From assembly GCA_019722365.1 (NCBI GenBank), contig JADFUC010000297.1, positions 248,001-312,000 on the forward strand: a stretch of DNA of 64,000 nt, read 5' to 3'. This document shows positions 1-12,230 of this stretch, piece by piece. Each line of letters begins with the position of its first letter. The stretch's first letter is position 1. The DNA is from Lithospermum erythrorhizon. Lineage: Eukaryota; Streptophyta; Magnoliopsida; Boraginales; Boraginaceae. The notes under the pieces were generated by a model. It did not search any database, was not told the origin of the DNA, and saw only the letters and a list, made by a program, of their open reading frames with translations. The position numbers were made by a program, and so were the translations under genes.

Positions 1-2883
1 ATGGAAAGCAAAGCAAGCTACTGTAGTAACGAAAATGCGATTCCTGACAAGATCGAAGATGAAGTAGTGAGACATCAGACATTCATCACCAGATCGAAGA
101 GCGTGCAACATCAATTAGTATCTTTGTTCTTTATTTTAGATAACTTAATTCATCATTTATGCCTTTCTATCAAGTTATGAATCTTTAATTTGTTATCATT
201 TGGAGACTAGGAATAACGTTCATGATAGACAATTAAGGAAGCTCAGGCGAATAATATCTCAGATATAATTCTTTTTATTATTTAAAAAGTCTTAGGTTAA
301 AATTATACTATATAATGAGCGAGATAAGTGGGTGATTCATTAAGAGTTCATGGGTTTCATCCCGACCTGTTATTATGTTAAGAGTGCACAAATTCCATCC
401 TAAAATCAATTGACGATAGAATGAGTAACTCAAGATCTTATTAATTAGTTTATAATTTATTAATCTTTCAATGTGAAACTATGTACTTTATTTACATGAT
501 TTATCTCAATTATTAGAAATTACGAACCTCTGTTATTGCTCTTTGGTCGAATCAATTATGCACGACGAATTCGTTCACTAAAGTATTCCTTTGTTCACAA
601 AAATGACATGACAATTCATTTATGGGTATTAGGCAAATAAAATCAATCTAGCTTTTAAGTGTGTAACTTAATGTTTCAATGGTAATAATGAAGTTGCTAG
701 ATGGACCCCACAAAACCAAACCTATCTAGGTCCATCTCATGGTGAAATGAAGATGCCATTCAAGTTGTATGTGATTGTGGAATATGGATGTGTGTGGCGG
801 GGGCTTTGAGAGTGAAAGAATGGGAAATTAATGGATGGGGATTATTGAAAGAGTAGGACATGTGGGTCATACTATATTGGAAAATGGACCCAAATACCAA
901 AAGCAGTGACCTCTTTCACTAAATGCCAGACCGTGTCTTAAGGGCGCTCACATCTCTCTCATCACCTCTACATAAATGTCCACAAACTCTACCTACTCAA
1001 TATTTTCGAGATCTAATCATATGTTATAATTTTATGTGATAGTTTTTAACAATTAAAAAAACACTATGATGTATATAATACTTATATGTTTTATTAGTTT
1101 TTAAATTATAAATTAAGTAATATATTTATTATAATCTATCTTCATAAGCAAATGAAATACGATTTATAACAAATATCAACAGCCCTTTTCTCAATCGATG
1201 ACGATAAGGCAATAATAACTCTACGGAAATTACGGACAAAAGTTTGTAACGTTGTTCCTCATGGTAGTATTATAATAAAATAAATGTATGTATAAACATA
1301 GATAGAAAAAGACACACATTAAGTCAAGGCTTTCTGTTGTTGTCCTCTACTTCCTGCATATGGCATAACATGCAATAGTTATACGTATTAACCTTTACTT
1401 TCATGACATTTCATCGTAATTAGCATGAAATTTACACAAACAATTAACAAATGACCTTATATTGAAGATGCATGTAAAGTTGGAGAAGACCATTATAATG
1501 ATGTACATTATTAGAGCTATGTACAATTGTTTGGAGAGAACGTGTACTGTTGAATGAGTATTGAAGAACGGCAAGAGACAAAGGTGAGAGAAAAAGGGCC
1601 CCATTGTACCGCCCATGCGCACGCAGTCCCTTGTCACACCCAATTAAACCCCATCATTCACCTATCTATAATCTGAGTAGTGAAATTCGAATTTAATTAA
1701 GGGGAATATCATATAAATAAGAAAAGATATAAAAGTTTAGGGTGAACCAACAATATCAATAATATATATTCCCTAATTTGCTTTTATTAATGAAGTTGAG
1801 TGATATACTAACATACAATAAAAAATATTTTATTAAAAAATTCTTTAATTAGTCATGAAAATAAAAAATACTTTATTGAGGACAAAATTGTAAAGATAGT
1901 AATAAAGTTTATTGAAATACTTATCGTCAGTAAAACAGAAAGAATTTTTTTTGCTATGATCAATTAAATTAGGATGACGGTGTAAAAGTGTGAATAAGGG
2001 TTGTGTTTCTTATTTTTATTTAATAATTAAGTACATTTCTATCTAAAAATCTAAAAGATAAAGTTCTAATACAAATTAACTACTAATCCCTATATTTTTT
2101 TTTTTTTATTCGGCGTTTTCGTATATCGAGGTGCTTTGACTATCAATTATTCTCAAATTATATATTAAAAATTATAAAAAAAACAATATTATCAAACTAT
2201 TTTCAAAGGAATCTAATGATACTAACTTTTATGTTATTAAAATAATAAGTAATTAGTAATTAATGGTCAAAGTTTCACATGATATCTGAAAATCTCAATA
2301 AAAAATCAAGGTAATAGTGACTATTCATACTTTATACTACTTGTCACGTAAGATTATCGATTAGGAATCGTCAAGACATATACATCATATATATTTGGCG
2401 TATATATTTTACTATAGTATCGTCGTCCTAATTTTTAATTAAATTTGTTTATTTATACCAGGTCATGTTTAATGATTCAAGGTGTAAATTTGAATAACAT
2501 AATTATTTTTTAAAAAAATGTTTAAGGTATTTTAAAATTAAAGACACGACTACTCCTACGTCCCCCGCTTTGGTTTCCTCATTTGCTATCATCCATCTTA
2601 GCTTATTGAGTTAGAGTAACTGTAAACTCTGATAAAGTTGATGAAAATCGAGATTTAGTTATCAAAATTATAATATTCAAATTCAAAATAGATGATGTGA
2701 TAAAAAAAATTAACATTTAATTGGTTCTGGTAATTTACATCGGTTATCAAAGTTTACATTTGTGTAATAGTAGTAGTTTTCTAATTGAGTTAATTGGTGA
2801 AATGGTAAAAGTATAATGGAGACCCAGAAGTTCTTTAATTAGTCGAGAAAATTCCAAAAGTTAGATTTAGTCACGATAATTAA
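1..2883. other. Intergenic region, no gene recognised
   Basis: This AT-rich stretch lies upstream of the AHL gene. Open frames are short on both strands, with none showing a family motif, a conserved-looking run or usable splice junctions. A slightly richer part at about 640-1000 could be remains of a promoter or gene end, but nothing in it can be named. Confidence 0.5.
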
Positions 2884-3210
2884 GGTTTAAGGTTGTGTTT
2901 TGGTCCATAACTTTTAGAATTTTTGTACAATTATAAAAATGATGAATCGAGTCATCATAAGCGACTTCAAAGCTCTGCTGGCTGGATACCTCGGAAGGAT
3001 AAATGTGAATGTGCCTCGGTGAATTAGGACTTGAAGTGCGATAGTGGGTTTAAGGTTGTGTTTTGATCCATAACTTTTAGATTGTTTGTACAATTATAAA
3101 AACGATGAAGCCTTGATAAATCGTAGAGGCCTCGGAAGCTCATAGCATTTGGGATCTCGGAGGATAAATGTGAGGATGTGCGCCGATTAATTCGGGGACT
3201 TAGAGCTTTC
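2884..3210. repeat. Two-copy tandem duplication, unit about 163 bp
   Basis: The segment beginning GGTTTAAGGTTGTGTTTTG at 2884 recurs at about 3047. Both copies continue with a shared CATAACTTTTAGA and GTACAATTATAAAAA, then diverge, and both later contain AGGATAAATGTGA. It lies about 0.7 kb upstream of the AHL start codon and is not coding. Confidence 0.75.
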
Positions 3211-3897
3211 CTTTAAACCAACTTGATATGATTCGGTGCTTCAAGTAACTGACATACCATGGAGAGATTAAGTCTTTGGTAATTTTAACTTATTTCCAGC
3301 TTTACGAGTTGTTATGCAGGGAATATTGTTTGTACAATTATATTTGTGAATATAGTTTGTTTGTACTGTTTCTTTTTAAGATGAAGTGACCTAATATAAC
3401 CCTAACCCAAATGTCCATATACTGATTTCAAGTACTACTACTAGCTCAACTCAACTCACAAAAGGTTCACATACAACATAAAGAAAGATCAACTTCTCTA
3501 AAAAGATCTCCCTTCTCTTCATTTCTCCCTCATTCTTCTTCCAATTATATATTCTACTTCAATCAACAAAGACTTTCAGTAAACAATTGAGGGAATCAAT
3601 AATTTAATCCAAGTATCCATCACATGAATTATAAGGGGAGAAGGATGTTTTCAGCTCAAAGTTTGGTGGATGATTCCATGAGCCTTCTACATACTATTTC
3701 CAGGTGAAGGTTAGTTCAAGTTCTTGTTTTATCATCATCCAAGCGCCTCCAAGTAAAAGAATTCTAACTCCAAAATATACTCAAAATCATAACCTAGGAA
3801 GAAAAATAAAATCCCCTTTCACCATAAATAACTAGGTTTATTTAAAATTTTAATACTTGTATTTAAAATATAATAAAGGGAGTTGAGAGAAGAAGAA
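3211..3897 (+). promoter_or_regulatory. Upstream region and probable leader of the AHL gene
   Basis: Pyrimidine-rich DNA at about 3508-3550, made of CTCCC and TTCTTC runs, resembles a plant 5' leader. A possible splice donor (CCAG followed by GTGAAG) lies at about 3704, so the leader may hold an intron. No convincing TATA box was fixed. The transcription start is unknown, so the promoter/leader boundary is a guess. Confidence 0.35.
3624..3707 (+). other. Candidate upstream ORF in the AHL leader (27 codons plus stop)
   Basis: An ATG at 3624 opens a 27-residue frame that ends at TGA 3705-3707, about 190 bp before the AHL start. It has two further in-frame ATGs and contains the run MFSAQSLVDDSMS. 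If the leader is transcribed through here without splicing, it is an uORF ahead of AHL translation. The possible donor at 3704 overlaps its stop, so splicing would change it. Function is not known. Confidence 0.3.
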
Positions 3898-4848
3898 ATG
3901 GATCAATTAACAGCTCATGGTCGTCCTCTTCCACCTCCTTTTCATGCTTCCTTTCCGCATCAATTCCACCAACTCCACCACCAACCACCATCCCAACAAC
4001 AACCCAAGTCAGAAGATGATCTTCAAAGCCAAAACCACACAAGCCCCAACCTCCAAAAGCGCCAACGCAACGATAGCTTCACCGCCATCACCACCACTGA
4101 AACAAACAACATAGACTCACCAGATCAAGGAAATGATCAAGGAAGTGGTGATGGAAGAAGGAAGCCTAGAGGTCGCCCGGCCGGTTCGAAGAACAAACCA
4201 AAACCACCAATTATCATCACAAGAGATAGTGCAAATGCCCTTAGATCACATGTAATGGAAGTTGCAAATGGTTGTGATATTCAAGAAAGTATATCAACTT
4301 TTGCAAGTAGAAGGCAAAGAGGAGTTTGCATATTGAGTGGAAGTGGGAATGTTACTAATGTTACTTTGAAGCAACCAGCTTCACAAAGTGGTGGCGCCGT
4401 CGTCACTTTACATGGAAGGTTTGAGATTCTTTCACTTTCAGGTTCATTTCTTCCTCCTCCAGCTCCACCAGCTGCTTCAGGGTTGGCTATATATTTAGCC
4501 GGAGGACAAGGGCAAGTTGTTGGAGGAAGTGTTGTTGGGCAGCTTATAGCTTCAGGTCCGGTGGTGATTATGGCGGCGTCGTTTGGGAATGCGGCGTATG
4601 AGAGGCTGCCACTTGAGGATAATGATGAGCAACATCAATCTACGCCGCCGTCTGCGGGGGTGCATGGAAGTGGTGGTCAACTTGGGTCACCTGGAAATGG
4701 TGGTGTAAGTCAACAACAAGCTCAGCAACTCATGGGTGATCCTAATGCTTCAGGGCTTTTTCATGGCTTACCACAAAACCTCCTAAATTCGGTTCAGTTA
4801 CCTAACGAAGCTGCTTATTGGGGTTCCGCTGGGCGACCTCCATTTTGA
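3898..4848 (+). CDS. AHL22: AT-hook motif nuclear-localized protein, AHL22-like (316 aa)
   Basis: This is a single-exon DNA-binding nuclear protein. The N-terminus (1-85) is rich in Pro, His and Gln. The AT-hook core RGRP is at residues 91-94, followed by GSKNKPKPP, the type I form. The PPC/DUF296 domain spans about 104-235 and includes GRFEIL at 173-178, the segment known to matter for contacts between AHL proteins and partners. The Gln-rich tail ends in [17 protein letters not shown], which resembles AHL22. I start at ATG 3898 because the in-frame extension to 3883 begins with TTG. Clade-A AHL proteins lack introns, and this gene does too. In Arabidopsis, AHL22 delays flowering by acting on FT chromatin and limits hypocotyl growth; the same role here is inferred. 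AHL23-25 are the alternatives within the clade. Confidence 0.93.
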   Translation: MDQLTAHGRPLPPPFHASFPHQFHQLHHQPPSQQQPKSEDDLQSQNHTSPNLQKRQRNDSFTAITTTETNNIDSPDQGNDQGSGDGRRKPRGRPAGSKNKPKPPIIITRDSANALRSHVMEVANGCDIQESISTFASRRQRGVCILSGSGNVTNVTLKQPASQSGGAVVTLHGRFEILSLSGSFLPPPAPPAASGLAIYLAGGQGQVVGGSVVGQLIASGPVVIMAASFGNAAYERLPLEDNDEQHQSTPPSAGVHGSGGQLGSPGNGGVSQQQAQQLMGDPNASGLFHGLPQNLLNSVQLPNEAAYWGSAGRPPF

Positions 4849-6524
4849 ATAATATAGAATTGATCCAGTGATAAATAAAATGAGGTTTGATAGTAAATTA
4901 CAGGTACTTTGAATATCGAATTTCTCTAGTAATGAATTTATGTTATCAAGGCCTAAAAAAATCATGGATCAATTCTTCTCACCATCGGAAGACTATGAAG
5001 AAAAGGAACACAAATTATGAAGTTCGATTGGTTCTAATCTTTTTTTTTTCTCCATAAAATTTCGCTACTTTTAGTTGTTTTTTTTCTTTTGCATTCTTCT
5101 CTTCTTTTACAAAATAGTGAGCTATCTAGGTATATGTTTATGGTGTGTTAAAAGTATGATTATTATTAGCTTGCCTGATGAACAAAATCATGCATCATGA
5201 TGATGACTTTCTTTGTTGTGCGTGAGATTATTAGTGAAATGTTTCCCATTTTGCATAGTTCTATGAAGCTTACATTCTTTTAAAAACGATCATTCCCTGA
5301 TCGTGAGGCCCCTCCGTTACAAATCCTTACACATTATGGGAGAGATACATCGCGGGATATGCCAGTTCATTTGAGCCTCCTCGTTTATCACTGCAACTTC
5401 AGGATTGAGCACATCTCTTGCGAGGATTCGAATCCTCATGAATTACAGAAGCTGAAATGATACAATATCAATTGAAACTTCCATTCTTTTGTGATGATTG
5501 ATAGTTGAGGGTTAGGAACAAATTAAAGAGAAGTTCCTCTTTCTCTATCTACTATTCTACTCAATAATTCTGCTGCTTTATTCTGATAACTTGGCTTGTT
5601 TCATAATTATTCATCATTCACTTCCTTCACAAGGGAAAAAAAGTACTACAAACAAAGGCACTACTACTTTTTTTGGTTGGTACATTTTTGTTAGATTTCC
5701 TATTCTAGTACATGTAAATGATGTAATAATAACCTTAAAACGACAACATGGAAACAAAATAACCTTAACGCGACTTCTTTTGTGCAACTTACATTCATCA
5801 GTACACTTTGAACAATGGATTTGTTGGTAAGAAGTGATTCTTTACTTTCTTTTGATTGATCTACACAATTGTTTTCTTTATTGTAATTTATGTGCTACCA
5901 TTTTAGTTTACACTGTTGTTAAGAAGACACTTTCGTTTTTTAAGTGGTGATTTACTACTTACTAGCAACCATATCATAGCGAGTATATTTATAAATTTGT
6001 TGCATTATTTTTTCATGAATTTTGGATTTTTTATGTTAGTAGGAAGTGATTAGTGCTGAGGAAATGATTAAGATAGTGGCGTCGAGTTAACGGCACAGTT
6101 GCCGATAGTGTCGCTAGTAGTAATTTAGTCGTCTTTAAAATTAGGCGCAAAGTTGTGACTTTAGTCACGGCCAACATTTTAAATCTTGCAACGGTTCGGT
6201 TTGGTCCCCAGTAAGTGGCGCTTGAAGTTGCTTGACTTTGTGGTCACGAGCTAATGTCCTGATTAATCACCGAGATGTTTAGATTTGAAGCGTTAGTTTG
6301 GGAACGAAGATGCGACACCTGTCTTCTGGCCATCTGGCTTGATGTTTCTGTGAAAACCAAAGTGCAACTTGGTCTTCTTATCGGGGACCGTTGGTGAATT
6401 TTCTGTTAGGAGAAAGTCATTGATAAGTGTAACTGATAACACTTGGTAAAAGTTGTCATATTTCAGTTTTAAAATTAACACAACTAATGGTTATGAGAAA
6501 AAACAACACGAAATATGATATATC
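4849..6524. other. AHL 3' flank and intergenic DNA
   Basis: The first few hundred bases are presumably 3' UTR; a T-rich tract lies at 5040-5050. No gene is recognisable. A tRNA-like fold at 5364-5444 was examined and rejected. Confidence 0.4.
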
Positions 6525-6568
6525 CGGAAGAGTGTCCAAGTTGGTGGAATAGGTGAGTTGTATTGTGA
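6525..6568 (+). repeat. Left part of a tRNA-derived SINE (A-box side)
   Basis: The text GTGTCCAAGTTGGTGGAATA at about 6532 looks like the 5' half of a tRNA-derived promoter (A box). It is cut off soon after, and the matching B-box half resumes at 12068, on the far side of a long AT-rich element. Joining the two gives a normal A-to-B-box spacing. This is inference from layout, and no second intact copy is in the window. Confidence 0.4.
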
Positions 6569-8002
6569 GAATTCGTAGTAACTATTAAATTTTACCTTTG
6601 TAGCGCCAAACATCACATAAATGTCATAAAATGTCAAATATAAGCGTTTACGTAGGCGGTTCAAAAACGCCCTCTATTATTTGGCGTCGCATGTGAAAAA
6701 TAAAACGTCACCTGAGTATTTGCATAAATTGTGCAGGACCGTTATATGACATATCAAATGTCAGCTTAACCTAAATGGCGATCGAAAAATATTGAAAACC
6801 GACATAAAACGTCACACACACTATAATAAAAAAGAATTAATCAAGCATTCTTAATCAGCAGACTAATGTAACACACTTAATATAGATGCGTATAGTACAT
6901 TTTTTTTTAAACATCGCCTAAACGCCACAACCTCAAATATACTTAATTAAAGAATTAATGTAATACAATTCATGTTAATATAATTCAATTTCTAGAAAAC
7001 GAGGCAAAAACGTCACATACTCAATTTAAGTTTGACCCTAAAACGTCACACATTTAATATTAAATAAAAAAATTAAAAAATAGTATAAATGTTACGCTTG
7101 ATACAAAAGCATCACATAGTATAATTGATTTAAAAAAAAATTGAAAAGATTTAAAAATAAAAATAAAAAGAAATAATTTAAATACCTCTTCAAATTATAA
7201 TTTAAAACAAAAAAATAATAATTTAACCAAATTTTTTTTAGAAATAAAACAATCAAAAAATTATATAAACAAATCTTTTGAAACACATTCTTAAAATAAA
7301 CATTAAGAAATATAAAATCAACAAGAAAAAATAAAGATGTAATTGACATTGACAACAATCATACATATACCTCTTCAAAATATAATTTCATATTGCTACA
7401 TAACAAAAATAAATAAAAAGTTAATAAATACACCATAATAAAAAAGAATAGTATAACCAAATTTAAGTTGAGATTCCCAAAAATAATCTCACCTCTTCAA
7501 ATTATAATTTGATGTTGCTACATAACAAAAAATAAAAAGACAAATGAATAAATATCATCATCATATTAAACTAAAGAATAGTAAGTAAAAAAGAAACAAT
7601 GAGCAAAGATGTAAGAAATTACCTTAAGCATTAGAAGATAGAGAAAGAGTAAAAAAACAAAAATGATGTATGAGTTATATATATAGGGGAGAGGGCAAGG
7701 ATAGAAAAATTCTGCTTACAAATTTAAAATTAATGGCGTTTTAGGTGGCATTATGTTTAAAACGTCACATGAATGCGCTAGCAATTTCCACGCCTATTGT
7801 GATGTTCAAAATTTGAATTTTTAGAAAAACGTCACACTAATGTCAAGGTGAATTTTTTCAAAAATATCTTCCCCTTACTTTTAATACGATTCCCGCCTAC
7901 TATATGCATGCCATAATATTTTAAAAGGTCGTAAAAATGCCATAGTTTGTCCATTTTCTATCAATTTTTTATGTTTAAACTTAATTATTAAAATGGTCAT
8001 AT

Positions 8003-8873
8003 TGTTGGTATTTTATATTCATATCTAACTAGTTCTAAACTAATGGATGTGAATCAGGATACTACAGTTATACAAAAATAATAAATAACGAATTACAAAT
8101 TGCCTTTCTTGGAATACTTTAATGGCGTGAGAGCGGATGAGCTCATATACCCCAAGTAAGTATCTCGAAGTATCCACATGAGTAATTGTACTTGAAGCTT
8201 CTCCGTGCGTTTTACTAGAACGATTAAAGTGAAACCGAAACAAAAGATGGAAGAGAAACTAATTTTCTTCTGCAGAGGGCGGCCGAACTGAGGGGAAGAA
8301 GGAGAGAATTCTCCAACTTCAAAAAATTGGAAGAATTATGAGCAAAATCAACATTGAATTATGAGGAGTTGAAGCTCTTTATATAGGCAAACACTTAAGA
8401 GTTTCAAGGAGAGAATGTCTCCTTTATACAAGAGTTTCATGGCAGAAAATTATCCTCCATTATCTCCCATTTAGTCGACCAAATAGAGTAGGAAAGGTTA
8501 GAATTTTCACCAACCTCCTTAAATAAGGCACGTAAAATCTTGTATAGAATATTCACAAATTATGCTTTTAGAAAGATTTTGGAATCCTATCATTTCTTCT
8601 TTTAGTCGACTATGTCCCACATCCCGAGGTTCGATTTTTCGTCCCGAATGTTTCCTTCATATTTCACTTTAAACCTGGAAAGTTATAATACTATTTATTA
8701 ATAGTTCGGATTACTGTATGTGTGTGACCTCTTAGGACGGATTGACAAGAGTAATATATTAATATCTGTAGAATATTATATTTAATATAGATCACGAGCG
8801 GACCCTAGTAAGCCATCGTGACCCCTAATGTCAATACGTTAAATCCTAAATATTAATTGTCTAACAATTAACA
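8003..8873 (-). mobile_element. Probable solo LTR nested in the CACTA-like element
   Basis: The segment runs from TGTTGGTA to AATTAACA. It is flanked by CATAT on the left and TATAT on the right, which agree at four of five positions as an aged target duplication. Read on the minus strand, CCTATATAAAG at 8377-8387 is a TATA-like promoter placed as in an LTR. No internal retroelement coding sequence flanks it, hence a solo LTR. It is probably Copia-type, but this cannot be told from one LTR. Confidence 0.5.
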
Positions 8874-9119
8874 TATATTGAACTTATAGTTTTGAATGTT
8901 TAAATCGGTTGATCAATACAAATTAGGTGGAAATTTTATGAGATCGTTATCTATATTTCAGCGCTATATAACAAATAGAAATGTATTCTATAAACTTTTC
9001 ATTGTTAAATAATTATTAAAATGATTCTAATACAAATGATTCAAAAAAATAAAAAATACAAGTTTGAACATTGTATAAGACAAATTTATTCGAACTTTTT
9101 GATTCTTTTTCAGGAAACA

Positions 9120-10985
9120 CGTGATAACCGGATAGCTAGTCCATTATTCTATGAACTTTTGATAGTTATATTAAATATTACTTGATTCTAATACAAATAA
9201 AATAATTTCGAAAAATAAAATTCAAATTTGAATATTTTATAAAATAAATTGTTCCAAATCCTCGATTCCTTTCAAGCACTTGATAATCTAGATAGTTAGT
9301 ACATATTATATAAAAAGTACTTGATAATCTAGATAGTTAGTACATATTATATAAAATTTGCTAGTAAAATTAATTATTAATGTGATTCTAATACAACTAT
9401 AAATGATTTACCACTTTACAAAATGAATTATTCCAAACCCTTAATTCCTTTTCAAACACTCCATAACCTAGATAGTTAGTCCATATTCTATCAACTTTAG
9501 ATAGTTAAATTAATAATTAAAGTGATTCTAATAAAACTATAAATGATTTCCAAAAAATAAAATTGAAGTTTGATCCATCTTATAAAATGAATTAATCCAA
9601 ATCATGATTCCTTTTAAGCACTTGATAACCTAGATAATTACTCCCTATTCTATTAACTTTTGATAGTTAAATATGAAAATTATTCTAATATAAATTTTAA
9701 CAATTTTAAAAAATAAAATTTAAATTTTAGTAAGACCCTCGATTCTTTTTAGGCACTTGATAACCTAGATACTTAGTATATATTCTATGAACTTTTGTTA
9801 GTCAAATTAAATATTAAAATGATTCCAAACCCTAGAAATAATTTCGAAATTAAAATTAAAATTTGAATAATTTATAAAACAAATTATTCCAAACCCTCGA
9901 TTCATTTCAAGCACTAACCTAGATAGTTAGTACATATTATATAAAATTTTGATAGTTAAATTAATTATTAAAATAATTATAATGCAAATATAAATGATTT
10001 CTAAAAATAAAAATTCAATTTTGAACCATTTATAAAAAAGGGAGTAATTGTGGAAATGGTCTCGGATAATGGGACCAAGGATTGCACTTTGATCCCAAAT
10101 AGTTGAATTTGTTGTAGTTTGGTCCCAGGATATTAGCCAAAGTATTATAGTTTAGTAAATATTACTTGAGGAGAGAGTGTTAAATTTGACATCAAATAAG
10201 ATTGAAATCAAATTTCGGGTAATTTTATAATTTTATAAACTTTAGGCGATTAATTATAAAATTACATCAAAATAATGCATCTGAAATTTGACAAAACCCT
10301 TCACTGTCGCGCGAGCCCGTTTGGGCTTGAACAAATTTCAATTAACACACTCAACCTTTCAATTTCTTATTTTTTAATTATAGATGTTGAACAAGAAATA
10401 AAAGATGTTGATGATGAAGAACAAGATGACTTGTGCATTGAAAATAATAGTCTTATTTAGAGCAAAATCATGAAATAACATTTCATTTCAAAAGTTCATA
10501 TGATAGTAATTTTGCTCCAAGCATAATTGAAATACAATTTTTCCATGTTAAATGAAATATTAAGTTGCTTAATTTGAACTCCAAACACATTTTGTGGTCA
10601 ATTTTAAGCTTACCAGTTAAAATGGGGACTAAGCTACAATAGCTTTTCTTGCCGATATGCGGGGCGGCTATGACGATCCCAGCTATCACGGGGCCAAAGT
10701 GCTGAAGTTATTCAGCTATATGGTAATTTCGACAATTAACTTCGTTAGAAAACAAATTATTCGACTGTCGATTCTTTTCAAACACTCGATAACCTAGATA
10801 GTTAGTCCATATTCTATGAACTTTTGATAGTTAACTTAATTATTAAAATGATTCTAATACCAATATAAATGATTTTCAAAAAATAAAATTCAAGTTTAAA
10901 CCATTTTATAAAATAAATTATTCTAAATCCTTGATTCATTTTCAAACACTTGATAAACTAGATAGTTAATCCATATTCTCTATAA
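9120..10985. repeat. Diverged tandem array, unit about 135-165 bp, about eight copies plus a short extra
   Basis: The landmark CTAGATAGTTAG or a close variant occurs at about 9131, 9291, 9332, 9471, 9632, 9768, 9922, 10797 and 10962. Each is followed by TCCATATTCTAT-like text, then GATAGTTAAATTAAT, and preceded by a CCTCGATTCCTTTT-like segment. The spacings are mostly 136-165 bp. The 41-bp gap is a local partial copy, and the 875-bp gap is explained by an insert. It is AT-rich and non-coding. Confidence 0.75.
10038..10747. mobile_element. About 710-bp insert inside the tandem array
   Basis: The tandem unit is broken after ACCATTTATAAAAAAG and resumes with AAAACAAATTATTCGA at about 10748. The distance between flanking landmarks (875 bp) minus one unit (165 bp) gives an insert of about 710 bp. 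The insert has a different base composition, with GGTCTCGGATAATGGGACC near one end and GGGGCGGCTATGACGATCC near the other. No coding frame or clear inverted repeat is seen, so its class is unknown. Confidence 0.5.
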
Positions 10986-12067
10986 TATATTACATTATTT
11001 ATTAATTTATATTATTTCAAAATTTATGTTAGAAGAAAATGTCATCAAATTTATTACTAATTAATTTTATATATTAATTTATATTTATTAATATTTGTAT
11101 GAAAAACATCACGCTAATGTCACCCACTAATTACGAAAAAAATATCTAATGTGTTTAACGTCGCTGATGCATTACTAATTAATTTATATTTATTCAAGAT
11201 TTATATTAGAAAAAACGTCCACGCAATACTTAGTAGTTCAAAATTTATGAAATTTCTATGTAATTTTTATTACAAAATGACCTTATAAATTAATGTTAGT
11301 AATTAATTTATTATTTTAAATTTTATATTAGGAAACGTCACACTAATGTCATAGTAGTTCCAAAACATAACCACATGTCTTTTTTATTATTAGTTAATTT
11401 TATATATCATTTAATATTTATAATTATTATATCTTATTTGACTATATTAGAAAAAAACATGGCACTAATGTATAGTAGTTGAAATTTGTTAATTTTCTAT
11501 ATGATTTTTATTACAAATTAATTTTCTATACACTAGTACCAAACTTGTGAAATTCCTAAGTAATTTTTTGTTTCAAATGAATTCTCCATGTATATAATAT
11601 GATTAATTAATATATATTATTTCAAAATTTATATCACACTAACGTCACCAAAATTTATTACTAATTAATTATATTAATTTATATTTATTCAAGATTTATA
11701 TGAGATAAAACGTCACACTAATGTCACCCTAATTTATTAATAATTAATTTATAATATTCAAGATTTATATTAGAAACAACGTCACACTAATGTCACCACA
11801 AATTTAGCAGAAAATATCTAATTTGTAAAATGTCACACAAACGTCACCCAAAAATTACCCGGGAAATATTTAATGTGTAAAACATCATACACTCATCGCA
11901 AAGCTTACCCGGAAAATTATAATGCCACAATAACGTCACTCCTTCGCCAGTTTATTTTGACCCGGAAGAATTGGTTTTCCGTCTCATTTAGCCTTAAAAA
12001 CGTCACAGTGGGTGCAACGTTTATGTGACGTTTTTTAATGTCATAAATGCTCTTTTCTCTAGTAGTG

Positions 12068-12230
12068 TGAGTTCGATTCCCACTACCAACAATTTCTTGG
12101 TCGAGCATGTCGTTGCACGGGGCTTGCCTAGTGTAGTTTATCTGGCGTGATTTGCAGGCTATTACGTCAGCCTATAATCTACCCAATACGCACTCGACGA
12201 ATAACGACTGCATCACGACTGCGATCCTCC
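12068..12230 (+). repeat. Right part of a tRNA-derived SINE (B-box side and body)
   Basis: GAGTTCGATTCC at 12069-12080 is a near-perfect RNA polymerase III B box. It is followed by CGTTGCACGGGGCTTGCC and GGCGTGATTTGCAGGC, the kind of moderately GC-rich body seen in plant SINEs. The A-box half is at 6525-6568, separated by the CACTA-like element. The 3' boundary is approximate. Confidence 0.45.

Larger units (their letters stand above)
6569..12067. mobile_element. CACTA-like non-autonomous DNA transposon, about 5.5 kb
   Basis: The right end, read on the minus strand from 12067, begins CACTACTAGAGAAAAGAGC, a typical CACTA-superfamily terminus. Many short repeats containing ACGTCAC or ACGTCACACTAATGTCAC lie in both flanks (about 6600-7900 and 11100-12050), as expected of subterminal repeats. 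TGA occurs at 6566-6568 and at 12068-12070, matching the 3-bp target duplication of the superfamily. No transposase frame is present. The left terminus does not read CACTA, so that end is eroded or misplaced. A solo LTR and a tandem array lie inside. Confidence 0.5.

Noticed and set aside
1401..1643. Minus-strand frame of 80 codons
   Set aside because: No motif, low-complexity hydrophobic composition, and no splice partners.
5364..5444. tRNA-like fold: 7-bp acceptor-like pairing and a T-arm-like GAGGATTCGAATCCTC
   Set aside because: There is no A box or proper D arm and the anticodon stem does not form, so this is chance or at most an old SINE fragment.
7092..7358. Minus-strand frame of 88 codons rich in Phe, Leu and Asn
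   Set aside because: It is a product of poly-A/T-rich DNA within the CACTA-like element.
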